From Dryomyza anilis (taxonomy: Eukaryota > Arthropoda > Insecta > Diptera > Dryomyzidae), in assembly GCA_951804985.1 (NCBI GenBank), contig OX638130.1, positions 109,132,040 through 109,196,039 of the forward strand: a DNA stretch of 64,000 bases. Reading direction: 5' to 3'. Shown in pieces: positions 11,973 through 23,629 of this stretch. Position numbers and translations under genes: made by a program. Numbering within the stretch: the stretch's first letter is position 1; each line of letters starts with the position of its first letter. Below the pieces are notes generated by a model. That model saw nothing but the letters and a program-made list of their open reading frames with translations. It was not told the DNA's origin and ran no database searches.

Positions 11973-12318
11973 TATTATGGGGCGCAAACATAATTATATT
12001 ATTCAGGAGAATCAACTTATACCATACTTATTTACCTAAACAAACATAACTTTTTAATTGCAATTAAATAAAATAATGCTTGGCAGTTTACTTAATTAAA
12101 ATTATGTTTCTATAATGCGAAATGAATACTTCCATAAATATTTGGGAGAAATTGTTGGAAGAAAAAAAGCTTTGTAATAAATTTATATATGCTGCTTTTT
12201 TCACCCAAACATTTTCTCCCAAATATTTATGAGAGTATTTATTTAGAATTGGGGTGAATATAAAATTATTTTTGACAATCGTCAAACGAAGATCTAATGA
12301 CCAATGTAAATGGTATTT

Positions 12319-12894
12319 ATACCCTACACTAAGAGTGAAAGGGTATATTCAGTTTGGTACGCCGTTTCTAACACCCAGAAGGAAGCATCTCCGGTATGGA
12401 AAAGTATATATATTCTTGATCAGCATGACCTCCTGAGTCGATTTAACGATGTCCGTCTGTCCGTCTGTCTGTCTGTCCCTCTGTCTGTCTGTTGAAATCA
12501 CGATTACAGAAAAAATAGAAGAGCTAGAGCAATGATTTAGATTTAGATTACTTATATATCTAAGCTGTCTGAACAAGAAAATTGGCATGATCGGTCTATT
12601 GTGACCTGAGAACAGACCACTTATGTTCAAATACCTAAAATGAATATCTACAGATCAATATTACTGTATACGTGCTTAGGTAAACTTTTTTGGTCAAATA
12701 TATATTGACTCATGAAACGACTTGTGGTTACAAAAAAAAAATCGAAATCCGGTACACCTACCCATTTTTAAATATGGGTATCAAATGAATGGAAATTCTT
12801 CAGCGATTGAAAGTTTGTAGTTATTTTCAGGATTCGTATACCCTTGTGACCTATATACCACTTTGACTGGTAACCACACATATGTTTAGGGTAT
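12319..12894. repeat. Dispersed ATACCCTACAC element (copy with GTCT tract)
   Basis: It begins 'ataccctacactaagagtga', followed by 'gggtatattcagtttggta', 'aacacccagaaggaagcatc', 'tatattcttgatcagcatg', then a (GTCTGTCC)-like tract at about 12449-12492. It ends 'catatgtttagggtattt', the approximate inverse of the start. A shorter copy is at 54389-54880. The phrases are of a kind seen widely in fly genomes; the family name is not known to me. It encodes nothing. Confidence 0.7.
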
Positions 12895-13259
12895 TTATGG
12901 TCTGCTTAGACCGACTATAATTTTGATAATCCTAATTATCATAATAACACCTACTTTAAAATTTGCCATGTGAACTAACCTTCCCAACTGGTTTTAATTT
13001 ATTTTATAGCCTTAAATTGTTTTTAGTATTCAAAATTTCTATGTAATAGGATATCGATACCTTCGAGGAAAAACATCGTAACCAATAGTTCGCACAATTT
13101 TTATGATGTTTTGGTAACCTTTGTATATTTAATTTTTTTGTACGTTACTTTACTCCGACTAAAATCACATTAATGTTTTTTTTTTTGGAATATCTATCAA
13201 GATCCACAAAATTGAAACTGACTACATCCATTGCACTTCGAAATCTATTCCCTACGTTT

Positions 13260-13920
13260 TATGGTTAATATCACCACGAAAGTAACATAAAAACAATTTC
13301 GTAAAACTAAATTACTAAACTTTCGTAAATTTTGAGGCTATATGTACAATTTTAAACACAACATTCGTGTATTTTACGAAAATTCGTAAAATGTCTACAA
13401 AACGTACAAAAATATATAATATTTTACAAATAAAAATATCAATCTTTCGTATTATGTATATGTATATTCGTATACGAATGACTTTCGTAGATAAAATCCA
13501 CGAATAGTTTCGTAAAATACACAAATAATATTCGTAATTTTATAATAAATATATGAAATTCTTTCGTGTTTTTTTCGAAATATTTCGTATATAAACAAAA
13601 TAAAATGATCTTTTGTAATTTGATTAAAATAAAGGCTATATTTACAATAAACAATTTTTGATGATAAAATTTTTAAAAAATTTCTAAGTATGATAATTTG
13701 ATCTGTTCTGTCTTGTTTTCTGCTTGTTTTCTTTTGTCTCCTTGTTTTTGTATATGTTTTCTGCTTATTTTTGATTTACGAATATCAAATTGCAAAATAT
13801 ACGAATGTATCGTAAAATATAAAATCGGATCTAAGTGACGAATTCTGAGTTTTACAATATTTTACAATAAATCGTTTATTTTACGAAATTTATTTTTACG
13901 AAAAAGTATTTTGTTAATTG
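13260..13920. repeat. Repeat rich in TTTCGTAAAAT / ATTTTACGAAA motifs
   Basis: More than a dozen copies of TTCGTAAA or its complement occur in ~650 bp. The run 'aaattactaaactttcgta' followed by 'aaattttgaggctatatgta' is repeated at about 43520-43560. It is a dispersed, internally palindromic repeat with no coding potential. Confidence 0.6.
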
Positions 13921-15488
13921 TCGCATTGATTATTTTGAGTGTATATACCAAATTAGGATTTATATGTGTTAAATAAAACACATTTTTTAAATGCTTGACA
14001 TAGCATTTTTTTATGTTTATATTTAGAAATAACTTCTAAAAACGGTATATTGAGTACTATTCAGAATTTGACATTTTTAATAAAAAATTTTAATTTATTT
14101 TAAAATTATATTACATTCATTGAAAAGCATTCATGGAATTGACACCCTTTATAAATAATGAGAACTATTCATGAAAAATACTTCATGGTAATTGTTGTGA
14201 TAAATTATAATTATTAATTTAGAATTCGTATCGCTTTCCTGTGCAAGGCAGTCAGGGTACATGATGTTGTTGCTACATATATAGTATATGATTAGCCTCG
14301 TCGCTAAATTTTTCAATTTGCGCACATGAAAAGTGAAAAATGCACATTTCATTGAGAATTATAATTTAATTATTCACAGCAATTAATTGCAAATTTCGGA
14401 GTTTTTATTGAACTATGTGTTTTTAATATTTTTAATACTACACATAAATTAGAATTACGTAAATAGTTGGATTAATAAAATATTTTTAAAATAAAAACGC
14501 ATTACCCTAATATTTCTCTATGTGAATTTATTAAATTGACTTTTTGCAAAATGTTTAGTATAAAACAAAAATAGTTTAAAAATTTTATATATTCAACTAA
14601 TTTTAAAACTACATATCTAGTTATTTCCAATACAGTGTAAATTTACTGAGGATTAATAATTATTCCTTTATGTTTATTTTCTAATTAAATTCGTCGCATC
14701 AATCAACAAGTTGTGGCAATTATTTTTAGGGCATTTTCATTTTATTGTTTGGCAATTGTCGCAATTATTTTATTTTAAAATACATTTCTATACTACACAA
14801 TATTTTCAACATGGTATGGTTTCCGTTCACATCGTAGATTATTTTGTAAATATTTCGTAATTAGGAATAGCCCCACTAAACAAAAATGTCTAAAATGCTG
14901 AATTTAGACTTCAAAATCGATGAATTAAAAAAATATTTATAAAATTAGCAAATAATTTATCTAACATTTTTAAGAAAATTTGATAATATTTAAATTAAAT
15001 ATTATTTATTGTCATCATTATAACGTCATTTTAAGCCAAAACTCCATAGATAAAAAGTTAACACAAAATAAAATCCAAAATTAAATTAAATTTTTTCAGT
15101 TTGCATTATAAAAATAAATAATAAAATAGAGAATAAACTTACTTTATTTTTCTCAAATTCTACAATATGACTATTTTCCTAAACCTTCTTCAAAAATTGG
15201 GTACAATGTTTTTGAAAAATCACTTTTTTTATTCCAATTGAGCACAATAATTGAATTCTTTTTTGAAGAAAATTTAATAAAAAAAGTTTGTTTTATATTC
15301 AATTATACAGAGTGGTCCGATTTGAGGTGCAAATATTTTAGGGACTGATTTCTTGGTTCATTTCATGAAAAAATCCGCAAGGAAAACGGATAGTGCAAGA
15401 TAAAAATTGTGTGTGAAAAAAAAGTTTATTATACTATAATACATTCATTAAACAGTTCTAATCAAATATTTATTTTTTTAATTTGTGC
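13921..15488. other. Intergenic, nothing recognised
   Basis: AT-rich, many stops in every frame, no splice-supported exon and no RNA gene seen. Confidence 0.5.
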
Positions 15489-15645
15489 ACACAGAAAAAA
15501 AAATCCCTCAAATCCCATTGAAATTGGTCATAGGACAATTATTGATTTAATAGTATACAAAAAATAAAAATTTCATATAAACTCAATGGCAATGTCATGG
15601 TATTTTCTAGTATTTAATGGTATTTTCCGATTAAAAAGAAATTGT
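15489..15645. mobile_element. Truncated CACCCAGAAAAAAAT-family MITE
   Basis: It starts 'cacagaaaaaaaaatccctc' and continues with 'attgaaattggtca.aggac', 'ttgatttaatagtatacaaa' and 'aactcaatggcaatgtcatg' in the order of the copy at 6585. It stops near 'tattttccgattaaaaa', without the second terminal repeat. Confidence 0.7.
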
Positions 15646-16426
15646 TTATTGCACTAGAATACATTCAAATATTAAAAAAATATAAATAAAATAATAGATA
15701 AAAAATTCGAGAAAAAACGAAGTTTTATAAAAAAATGTTGTAATCAAATATTTATTTTTTTACTTTGATGAGAAAAATCTCCTATCGCATCACATAAAAT
15801 GCCAATATTAAAATTTTACTATAAACTATGATCGATTATCTTTAAAATGAATGTAATATTTTTGCTCTGGACTATACATTGTAGAAGTTATAATTAATTA
15901 TACGGTTGCATAATTTTTTGTAAAGTAAATTTTGAAATCACCCTGTATATCATTGGGTGTTCCTAGACCCTAATTCTAGAAAAAATTTTGCATGAAATGA
16001 TTCAAGCAATCAGTCCCTTCAATATTTGCATCACAAAGCGAACCACCGTGTTTATTGGTGGCAATGATTGGATTAATTTTACCCAATATTAATGGAATGG
16101 ATATGTTCGCAATTTTTGCAATTATCGAATGTATATTGAACATGGATTTCGAAGCATTCACTGGAGAAAAGCGTTCAATTTTTTGGAATTGTAAGCTTGA
16201 AAACCATAGGGTTCTCCAGCAAAACTGGTAGCTTTTTATCCAATTGAATCTAGCGTTTACCTAAACTTGAATTCCGACATTCAATATACATTCGAGGTTT
16301 AACTTAATTGTAAGCTATAAATAAAATGTGATTCGCCCTTCAAATTACACTTGAATTCAAGCGCATATATTTCCATAATTAAATGTTTAAATATAAAATA
16401 AAAGAAAACGCATATAAGTTATAATA
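15646..16426. other. Region with a stretch open on both strands (15976-16230)
   Basis: Between about 15996 and 16230 the plus strand is open without an initiating Met, with a hydrophobic run VAMIGLILPNINGMDMFAIF. The minus strand is open over 15976-16161, with Met. Neither has a recognisable family, splice context or promoter. It may be an old exon or chance. Confidence 0.3.
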
Positions 16427-16681
16427 CTATATATTAAAAGGAATTAAAGTATGTTCTACAGCTGCAACAGCACCTGCGCCGGTGGCAGTGTACAGGAACT
16501 TCTTGTAAAATCCACGGCGTGCCTCGAAATCAGTGAATTCAATTGCGCCACTGCGATGTATAACATTGCCAGGTTCGCGTAAAATATCAATGTTGTCTGC
16601 GTATGAATGAAAATATATTAATATTTCAAAACGTATTCGTAAACCTTGGCCACTTACATTGTATATCAGCTCATCGTGCAT
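16427..16681 (-). CDS. Small unrecognised protein gene with TATA promoter
   Basis: The ATG at 16681 follows a 26-nt leader from a TATA/Inr promoter. Unspliced, the frame gives 84 residues. The second half, from DNIDILREPGN to the stop at 16427, has a strong coding look (purine-biased first positions, Gly/Arg codons) and ends in a short hydrophobic stretch (FLYTATGAGAVAAV). A likely intron lies in the first half: an optimal GTAAGT donor follows codon 8, and TTAAT plus CATACGCAG form an acceptor just before the DNIDI segment. Splicing these (61 nt) would shift the downstream frame to a different, 54-residue product with a membrane-like segment. Splicing from a weaker donor GTTTAC (48 nt) or retention keeps the better-looking frame. 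I do not recognise the family. It is head-to-head with flacc, about 0.8 kb between start codons. Confidence 0.5.
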   Translation of the reverse strand: MHDELIYNVSGQGLRIRFEILIYFHSYADNIDILREPGNVIHRSGAIEFTDFEARRGFYKKFLYTATGAGAVAAVEHTLIPFNI

Positions 16682-16703
16682 TTTCCGTGCAGTAGAATTC
16701 TCG

Positions 16704-16737
16704 CAATGACTTTCGTGTTTGGACCTGCACTTATATA
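16704..16737 (-). promoter_or_regulatory. TATA box plus initiator for the small gene
   Basis: On the minus strand TATATAAG begins at 16737. TCATTG, one base from the fly initiator TCAKTY, places +1 at 16707, exactly 30 bases downstream. The ATG follows after 26 nt. This spacing is the canonical TATA-Inr arrangement. Confidence 0.65.
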
Positions 16738-17489
16738 TTAATTAATTTGTCTGTTTGCTAATTCAAACGAAAAGCAATGATCTCACTGATTGTACGAATG
16801 TAGTGGCACTTCACTGGGTTGCCACTGAGTAATTTTGTGTAGTGAATTTCGTGTCAAGTTTTTTTAACTTCGAAAACCAACGTTGGAATAACATTCAATT
16901 ATTAGGCGTGATCATGACATTACATCCGCACTGGTTGTAAAAGACAATTCTCCAAATTTATCGAACCTTAAACTCATTGCTTATTGGGCAAACGCATGGA
17001 GCAAACCAATTCAAAATTTAAATGAATCATAGTTTTTTAAATGTCAGAAACACCCTGTGGTAGTAATTTCATAATTCCCCAACGATGTGACAGTACAAAG
17101 TGCAGAGTCGCCAACTCTACTCTCACAAAAATTTCAAAAACATATACATGTAACATATTCGGTGTAAAGAATTTTAAATTAATCTAAAACTAAAAATTTT
17201 ATTGCTTTAAAATTAAAATAAAACAATTTCAAAAATATTGTTACAAAACAAACTTAGTGAATATATATTAAATAAAAACAGAAAAAACCCATATAATAAA
17301 TTCCCTTTTTCCACAACATTATCTGTTATTTTTGTGATGATGGCAACTTTGTAAAGTTATTTTGACAGTTTGGTAAAAGTTTTATTTAGTGCGTCGCCAT
17401 TTTTTTGGTGTCGAGTTTTTTCACGTATTTTTCATAAATAAAACAGAAAATATTTCATAAAAACCACAGTTAAAAGCAACCAAACAATT
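16738..17489. other. Divergent intergenic region between the small gene and flacc
   Basis: This stretch separates two head-to-head start codons and must contain the flacc promoter and leader. The last ~100 bases before 17490 look like a fly 5' leader (A-rich, ending 'aaagcaaccaaacaatt' with A at -3). No TATA box is evident for flacc. I could not fix its transcription start. Confidence 0.5.
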
Positions 17490-20400
17490 ATGGACAAGAA
17501 ATCTAAGGAGGCGCTTCGCCGCTATAAGAAGTCTCGCCAGCAGTCCAGCTCCGAGAGTTCCAGCAGTTCAGATTCGGACTCAGGCTCCAGCAGCTCCTAC
17601 TCAAGTTCGAGCAGTGGCCGCAAGGCAGCAGAACGACACCGCAAGAAGAAGGCACGTCAGGCAGCAGCAGCTGCACGACGCTCCAGCAGCTCGTCAGGCG
17701 ATGAACGACGCAAACGTGAGAAGCGTGAACATGCCTGCCAAAAGAAGCTCGAAGCCAAACGTAATCATCTGAAGCGTAAGTTAAAGGAGGCCAAACTTAA
17801 GAAGCGCGCTGCCGCGGCTGCAGCCGCTGCAATGGGTGGTCACTCGCATCGCAGTCTCTCCCCGGGGACACAGGCAAAACTGAAGAAGCTGGCAGAGAAA
17901 AAACATTTGCGCGCTGCAAGCAAAGAACGACGTGAGCGAGAGCGTGAAAAGCACCGTGCATTGGTGGCGCGTGAACGCGAACATCACTCGTCGCAGCAGC
18001 AGCCACATCATCATCACCACCATCAACATCATCATGGTCATGCGCAACAGTTGCAGCTGCATCGCGCCGACAGTCGTTCGCCAACCAAAATCACAAAAAT
18101 ACGCATACATCAGGATGTGAAGCGGCAGCGCAGCCCCAAGCATGTGCATCAACAGTTGATGTCACGCGAGAAAATCATAATACAGACGCGCACGCGCGAA
18201 CGTACGCCATCGGCGGAGCGACAACGTCACAGCGAACATAGCAAACAGTTACGCCATGGCGATGATGTGCTGCGCGACCGCGAGCGACGCGATCGTGAAC
18301 GTGCCGAACGTGAGGCGGCACGCGACAAAGAACGCGCTGAAGCATTGGCACGCTGCCAGGAGAGACAGCGCGAACGTGAACGTATTGCGCGCGAGAAATT
18401 GCGTCGTCAGCAAGAGGAAGAGGAGGCCGTGGAGGCAGCGCAGAAATATGGTGGCGGCGGTGGTGGTGGCAGTGTTGGCGGTGGTGCACCATTACTTGGA
18501 GACGCACGTGAACGTCTGCTACCGCGTGCTGCAGATCGAGAGCTGGCCATTGCAGCAGCGCGCGGTTATAATAGTCGTGAGCATTCATTGGAGGCACTTG
18601 AACCGGCATCAACTTCATCAGCAGCGGTGGCGGCCGCACGACATGCAGCCAAACGTGAACGTGAGCTTGAGTTGTACGAGCGTGAACGTGATTTTCTGGA
18701 CGCCGAGAGACGTGGGCTGCTCGATCGGGAGCAGTTGCGTCGCGAGCGCGAGTATTTGACTGCAAGGCGTCGCGAGTTAAGCGCGCTGCCGTCAGAGCAT
18801 TATGCAGCGGCGCGCATGCGTGATGAGCGAGTGCGCTATGCAGAGGAGGATGAGCGTGAGCGGTAAGTGATACAATTGGATTGTTTCATCTTAGGATATC
18901 AATTTTTGGTTACACAATCGCTGATGAAGAGGCTTGGCAAACTCTGAAACATTTTTTTATTTTTTACTGCTCTGCAGTGTTCACACTTTTCGCCAATGCA
19001 AAAGGAGTAGATTTGAAAATTTTAGGGAGTAGAAATGAGTAAAAGGGAGTCGAATTGAACATATTGCTAAATATAGTAGTTTTGATGTAAAAGGAGTTGG
19101 CAATTAAATATAGGAGTAAATATGATACAATGGGAGTAGAAATATGTATTAGGGTATTAGAATTCAAATAAATGAATAGATATATTCTAGAATTTATGGA
19201 TTTTCAATAATTCTGATGTGTACAGGGTGGTATTCTAAAGTTAGGTTGTTTCTGGAACACCCAATGAAATACAAGGTGTTTTTAAAATTGAATTTATAAA
19301 TGTTAATAAGAACGCATATTTAATTAAAACTACTACAATTTAAATACTATGGAAGAAATATTAAATTTATGTTACAGATAATTGATCATAGTTATTAGAA
19401 AATTTATAACATTGACAATTTATTTGGGGCGCAAGAAATTGTTCTCGATTTCAGTAAAAGGGAGTAGAAAATGCTGCTACCGGAGTAGATTTTTAAAATA
19501 CAAATGAAATGGAGTAGATCTACTCCGATCGGCGTAGAATGAGAACACTGCTGCTCTGTAAAAAAAATACTACCGACACTTGAGACGTTGGTAGTTCGAT
19601 TGGTAAGTGCGTTGGACTACGAGACGAAAGGTCTCGTGTTCGATCCCAACGACAGTCAGCATTTTTTCATAGGAAAACATGTTTCTATTCGACGCTACCT
19701 CTCGGCAGAAACCTTCAAGAGTAAACACCGCCCATGAAAAGCTCTTACCCCGGAGTTACTGTTGATGCGATTGGGTGGTAAATGTGACCTTTCATTACTA
19801 TGAGACGACTTTTCAAATCTTACCTTATTTTGCGATTTTTTAGAATTTTGGAGTGACCTTTAAGACTTTTTAGATTTATTATTGTAATTTTAGAACAGTT
19901 AATTTATTTTAAAATGCTTTTATTGCATTTGTTTTTCACTTTTTTGCAGTGCTTATGCCGCACACGCCTATCTTGACGACGGTCGCGCTTTGCGTTCTGA
20001 ACGCGAAGCCTGGCTAGATCCGCGCGAGCTGCGTGAACGCGAAATGCGTGGCCTGCGCGATCGGCGTGAACTCGAACACCACGAATTGCTCTATCCAGAA
20101 GAGCGTGAACGCGAACATCACTTGGTGCGAGACCGTGAACGCACTCTCAGTGCTCGTGCTGATTGGAAGGAGGAATGGCCAGCGGCGGAACGCGACTGGG
20201 AAGAACCAAGTGGTCCACGTAGCGGTGGTGGCTTTATAGGCGGCCCTGTACGTGGGGGTGGTGGTGGCGGCGGTGCACCTGTTGTTGCTACTAAATTAGC
20301 GCCACCACCACGCGAGCAACGTGCACCCTCCGAACCGGACTGGGATGCAGATGAGGCGGCACCAAGCAGTGTACCCAGCGTTGGGGCTGGTGGCGGCGGC

Positions 20401-22143
20401 AGCAGAGACGGCAACTCACGTGGTGCCTGGGACGAAGCACGTGACACGCCCACACGTGAAAAACGTCTAGAACACGGCGAACGTCGCTGGCAGCCAGAGT
20501 GGCGTGATAATGTCACTGGCCCGGAGCCACTTGGTAGCTCTGCAGCGCCACCAGTTGCGCATTTGCAGCGTGAATCGCGTGGACCGCGTCCTTATCGTGG
20601 ACGTGGTGGTGGCGGCGCTGGCTCCGAGCATAGCGAACGCAGCGCTGTCGCGGGTGGCGGTAGCTATCGGGGACATCACGGCGGGCCACCGCAGCCGCTA
20701 ATGACGCTGCCTGTATCGACACCGGGTGGCTATCATGGCGCCAATCCACGTTTTCCCAACAAGCGCAATATGACCTATACCAATCCGAATCTAATTAAGA
20801 AACAGCAGGCCGCTTTGGCAGCAGCAAAGGCAGCGGCACAGGCCAGTGCTGTAGTGGCGGCCACAACAGCCGTTGCAGCGGCAAAGGCAGCAGCACAGAG
20901 CGCCGCAAACGCAACCACAAATCCTGGCATTTTGGGACAAGTGGGCGGCGTCAATAGCAGAGCTGCAGCTGATGCGGAGGCCGAGAAGCCGGAGGCTGGT
21001 GAAATTGTTGGTGACACAGATGGTGCTGAGTCAGGGGCAGACAAATTGATGAAACCGCTTGCAGCAGGTGATGGCGAGCTGAGCGAAATTAGCGACAGCG
21101 ATGATGACATTTTGGACAAGGAGACGAAGGAAAGTGTGGTCCCGACTATGGCCGCAACTACAGCGGCAGCTGCAGTGGAGGAGAAAGTTGACTTTACAGC
21201 TGCTGGTGCTGCTGCGACATTCATTAAAACAGACGATGTGAAAACAGATGATGCTGATGATCTGTTGGACTTTGAAGAGATTTCCGATGGTGAACTGGAG
21301 GAAGATGCGCGCAACAAAGGTGAGGGATTCGTTGGGATTCTTTTTTATTTAATATTGGGCATTTTATGTTTTTGTATTTTTCTCTATTTTATTCTGTTAT
21401 ATTTGATTATTTTTTGTTTTATTCATTTCTTTTTTATTTCCTGTCGATTTTATTCCTTTCTAATTATTTCCTTCTCTGTTTGTTACCCAGCAGGTGTCGG
21501 TGATGCTTTGGGCGTCGACTGGGCTTCGCTCATTGCCTCCACCAAGCAGCAGGCGGCACAGGCTGCGCCCAGCGACAGCGAACAGTCGACCAGCGCCAAA
21601 CAGCGCTGGCAGCCACATCGCATTCTGCTCGATATCGGCGTTTCGCTGCGTATGGCGGGCGAGGATTACGGCAGGCAATTGCTACGTGATGCGCTGCAGA
21701 AACGCGCCGAGGAATTGAGCGGCTGCGGCGTTACCGTCAACGACGAACAAAAGCTGCAAGTGAAACGCGAAATAAAGGATGAAATTTGCGATGAAGACTC
21801 GCAGACTATGGAGGCAGCAACAACTGCAGCAGAGGAGGCAACTGCAACGTTTGACAAAAAATCACAGTTTGACGAAGGAGCACTTGGTGCAGAGCAAATG
21901 CATGCGATGGCTTGTGTGCAGGTGGGCGAGCGATTGCGTCGTCAACAGCGTCGTACGCTCATTGCAAGTGCCTGCGGCATCAATAGTCGTGCATTGAGTG
22001 CACAACACGATTTGCGACTGCGGCGACAGCTGTGCGGACTGCCAGCACGCGGTTACGATCTGCCCCGTCCCATGGTGGGCGCCAGCAACAAGCTGAAGGC
22101 CATGGCTTTGGCCGCCTTTCAGCGCACGCTACAGGTGCAATAG
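17490..22143 (+). CDS. flacc: Flacc / ZC3H13-like m6A methyltransferase complex subunit
   Basis: Coding exons are 17490-18862, 19950-21319 and 21494-22143 (or 21491), joined in phase to about 1130 residues. In Drosophila, Flacc bridges the Nito/RBM15 adaptor to Fl(2)d (WTAP) in the nuclear N6-methyladenosine writer complex. The protein has the expected make-up: a Ser-rich start (residues ~15-45), long Arg/Glu and Arg/Lys charged repeats, a His-rich run (~170-185), Gly and Ala tracts, acidic ISDSDDDI and EEISDGELEED motifs, then a conserved C-terminal region beginning GVDWASLI (~921-928) with RILLDIGVSLRMAG, resembling the end of human ZC3H13. Like the fly orthologue it shows no CCCH finger. 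Intron 1 (1087 nt) carries an hAT MITE and a SINE; intron 2 is in frame and open. The family call rests on the acidic and C-terminal motifs; much of the rest is low complexity. Confidence 0.85.
18975..19550. mobile_element. Non-autonomous hAT-type MITE in flacc intron 1
   Basis: The termini are CAGTGTTCACACTTTTCGCC and, inverted, CAGTGTTCTCATTCTACGCC (about 15 of 20 matching). CTGCTCTG occurs immediately outside both ends (18967-18974 and 19551-19558), a perfect 8-bp target duplication, which is the hAT hallmark. The interior repeats 'ggagtag' phrases many times and encodes nothing. It lies in sense-neutral intronic DNA between the first and second coding exons. Confidence 0.9.
19578..19765 (+). 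mobile_element. Diverged tRNA-derived SINE in flacc intron 1
   Basis: The head contains A-box-like TAGTTCGATTGG and 'aagtgcgttggactacgaga', then a good B-box TGTTCGATCCC, followed by the family body 'cgctacctctcggcagaa' and 'ccatgaaaagctcttaccc'. The 3' end is lost or diverged. Sense with flacc. Confidence 0.75.
21320..21493 (+). other. Stop-free, frame-preserving second intron of flacc with tandem acceptor
   Basis: A GTGAGG donor after AACAAAG and a CAGCAG tandem acceptor (ending 21490 or 21493) define an intron of 171 or 174 nt. Both lengths are multiples of three and the retained sequence has no stop in frame; it would encode about 57 mostly hydrophobic residues (Phe, Leu, Ile). The pyrimidine richness explains the hydrophobicity. 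The choice of acceptor adds or removes one Ala. Splicing is assumed because the inserted segment breaks a hydrophilic protein. Confidence 0.75.
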
Positions 22144-22236
22144 TACTAAACGCTGTTGACGCATATTTAAAATAATTTTAGAACTGAAGTAGTATTGTTA
22201 AGCTTAACAGGCGTTTTGTTGAATAATTGGCGCTTT

Positions 22237-22242
22237 AATAAA
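22237..22242 (+). terminator. Poly(A) signal AATAAA of flacc
   Basis: AATAAA lies 94 bases after the flacc stop codon, in an AT-rich 3' region. It is the first canonical hexamer downstream. Confidence 0.6.
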
Positions 22243-23629
22243 TAACTGAAAAGAAAAACAAAAAAATTAAATACATTTTGAAAAAGTCTTCTATAACATG
22301 AAAAGGTAAGAGTTTCTAATAGTTTTTGGATGAAAACATTTAAATTTACAAACGTATTTAGCGACGATTTAAATAGGTATTTTTTTACTACCCAGTACAT
22401 AGCACTTTGTATCTGGAAGACCTTGAGCCCAAAAACAATATTTTTACAATTCCTACAATTATTTTAAACGTTTTAGTTTTCGTAGAAACATTGATATACT
22501 TTGTATATATCATTATTTAGACAGCCGTAAAAATACGTTTATAAATTTTAGGAATAGAAAAAGAATTATTAAATCTAATCTAAGAATTTATTAACTTTGT
22601 TATTTTTCTTTTTCAACATTAAGATACTCAGCATTCTTCAGCACACATTTAACAAATATAACTACAGAAATATTTTTCGAAAAACATAAAATTACGAATT
22701 GGTACACTTCACAAATAAAAAACATTTAAATATACTTTAAAATATAAAAATACATCAGGTAAGAGTTTCTAATATTTATATTTATTATAAACTATATTTA
22801 ATATAAATAATTTAAAGCTTTTTTTGCAAAGTATGGAAAAGAAACTCCAAATTATGAAAACAAATTAAGCCTGAATCACACGATTGACTATACGACCAAT
22901 CGTTGACGCTATTTTCCTAACAGTATCAAGTCTAACAGTAGCAAACCCAAATAGTATCAAAATTCAATGCTCCGAAAAAATGTAAAAGCTTAAAAACTTG
23001 AAAATATTTTACCACAACAAAAAAAATACGTCACCTACCCAGTAGTAAAATTCAGGCGTATGAAGTTATGCCAGCACTGATTCTCAAACAGATAGAACCC
23101 CTTCCCTACTAAATGGTTTCCTTTATTCTTTTTGTATATGAAATAAACATTATTGTAGGACTTCCCTATTCGTTACTCAAAGAACGGCTCTCATAAGGTC
23201 TCACAAAATAGTGTGGATAATTACTGTTAACATTCCATTAGAAGGTGTGCTAGTAGCGTTCGCTTTTATATTTCAAAAATATTAGAAATAGTCACCAAAT
23301 CGATTGGCGCTTATTCTCTAGAAGGTGTATTGGAAGTACTCTAACTTCAGTAATGGTAGAATGTGTATGGAGCATGCTAAGAAAGTATTTATAGCAGGGA
23401 TTCTTTTGGCAAGGCCTGGACAATTTTACTACTGGGTATAGTGTGTGGAAATTACTACTGGGTACAGTGTTGAATATTTAAAATCCAAATAAAAACTAAG
23501 TATTCGCTTAAAATTTATAAAAGATGACTTTGTTTGGATAATTTTTAAATCTTACTGTTCTCAAACATTCGTAAACTTACTGCAAAACGCTAAAATAATG
23601 GACCTCGAAGAGTAAAAAGGAAAGTTGGT
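22243..23629. other. Intergenic between convergent flacc and MINDY-3, no gene
   Basis: AT-rich sequence without credible frames. Near 22866 the phrase 'gcctgaatcacacgattga' matches the end of the fold-back element at 62157-62341, probably a solo end. Confidence 0.5.

Noticed and set aside
12349..12630. 93-residue minus-strand frame over the GTCT tract
   Set aside because: Lies in a dispersed non-coding repeat; repetitive DRQRDRQTDG-like translation of a microsatellite.
17781..18765. Several open frames antisense or out of phase within flacc exon 1
   Set aside because: They are shadows of the GC-rich, repetitive flacc coding sequence; the composition (runs of His, Val, Cys) follows from reading Arg/Glu/His codon repeats in the wrong frame.
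20118..21317. Long antisense frames in flacc exon 2 (Ala/Ser-rich)
   Set aside because: Complement of Ala/Gly-rich coding; no promoter, splice or family evidence.
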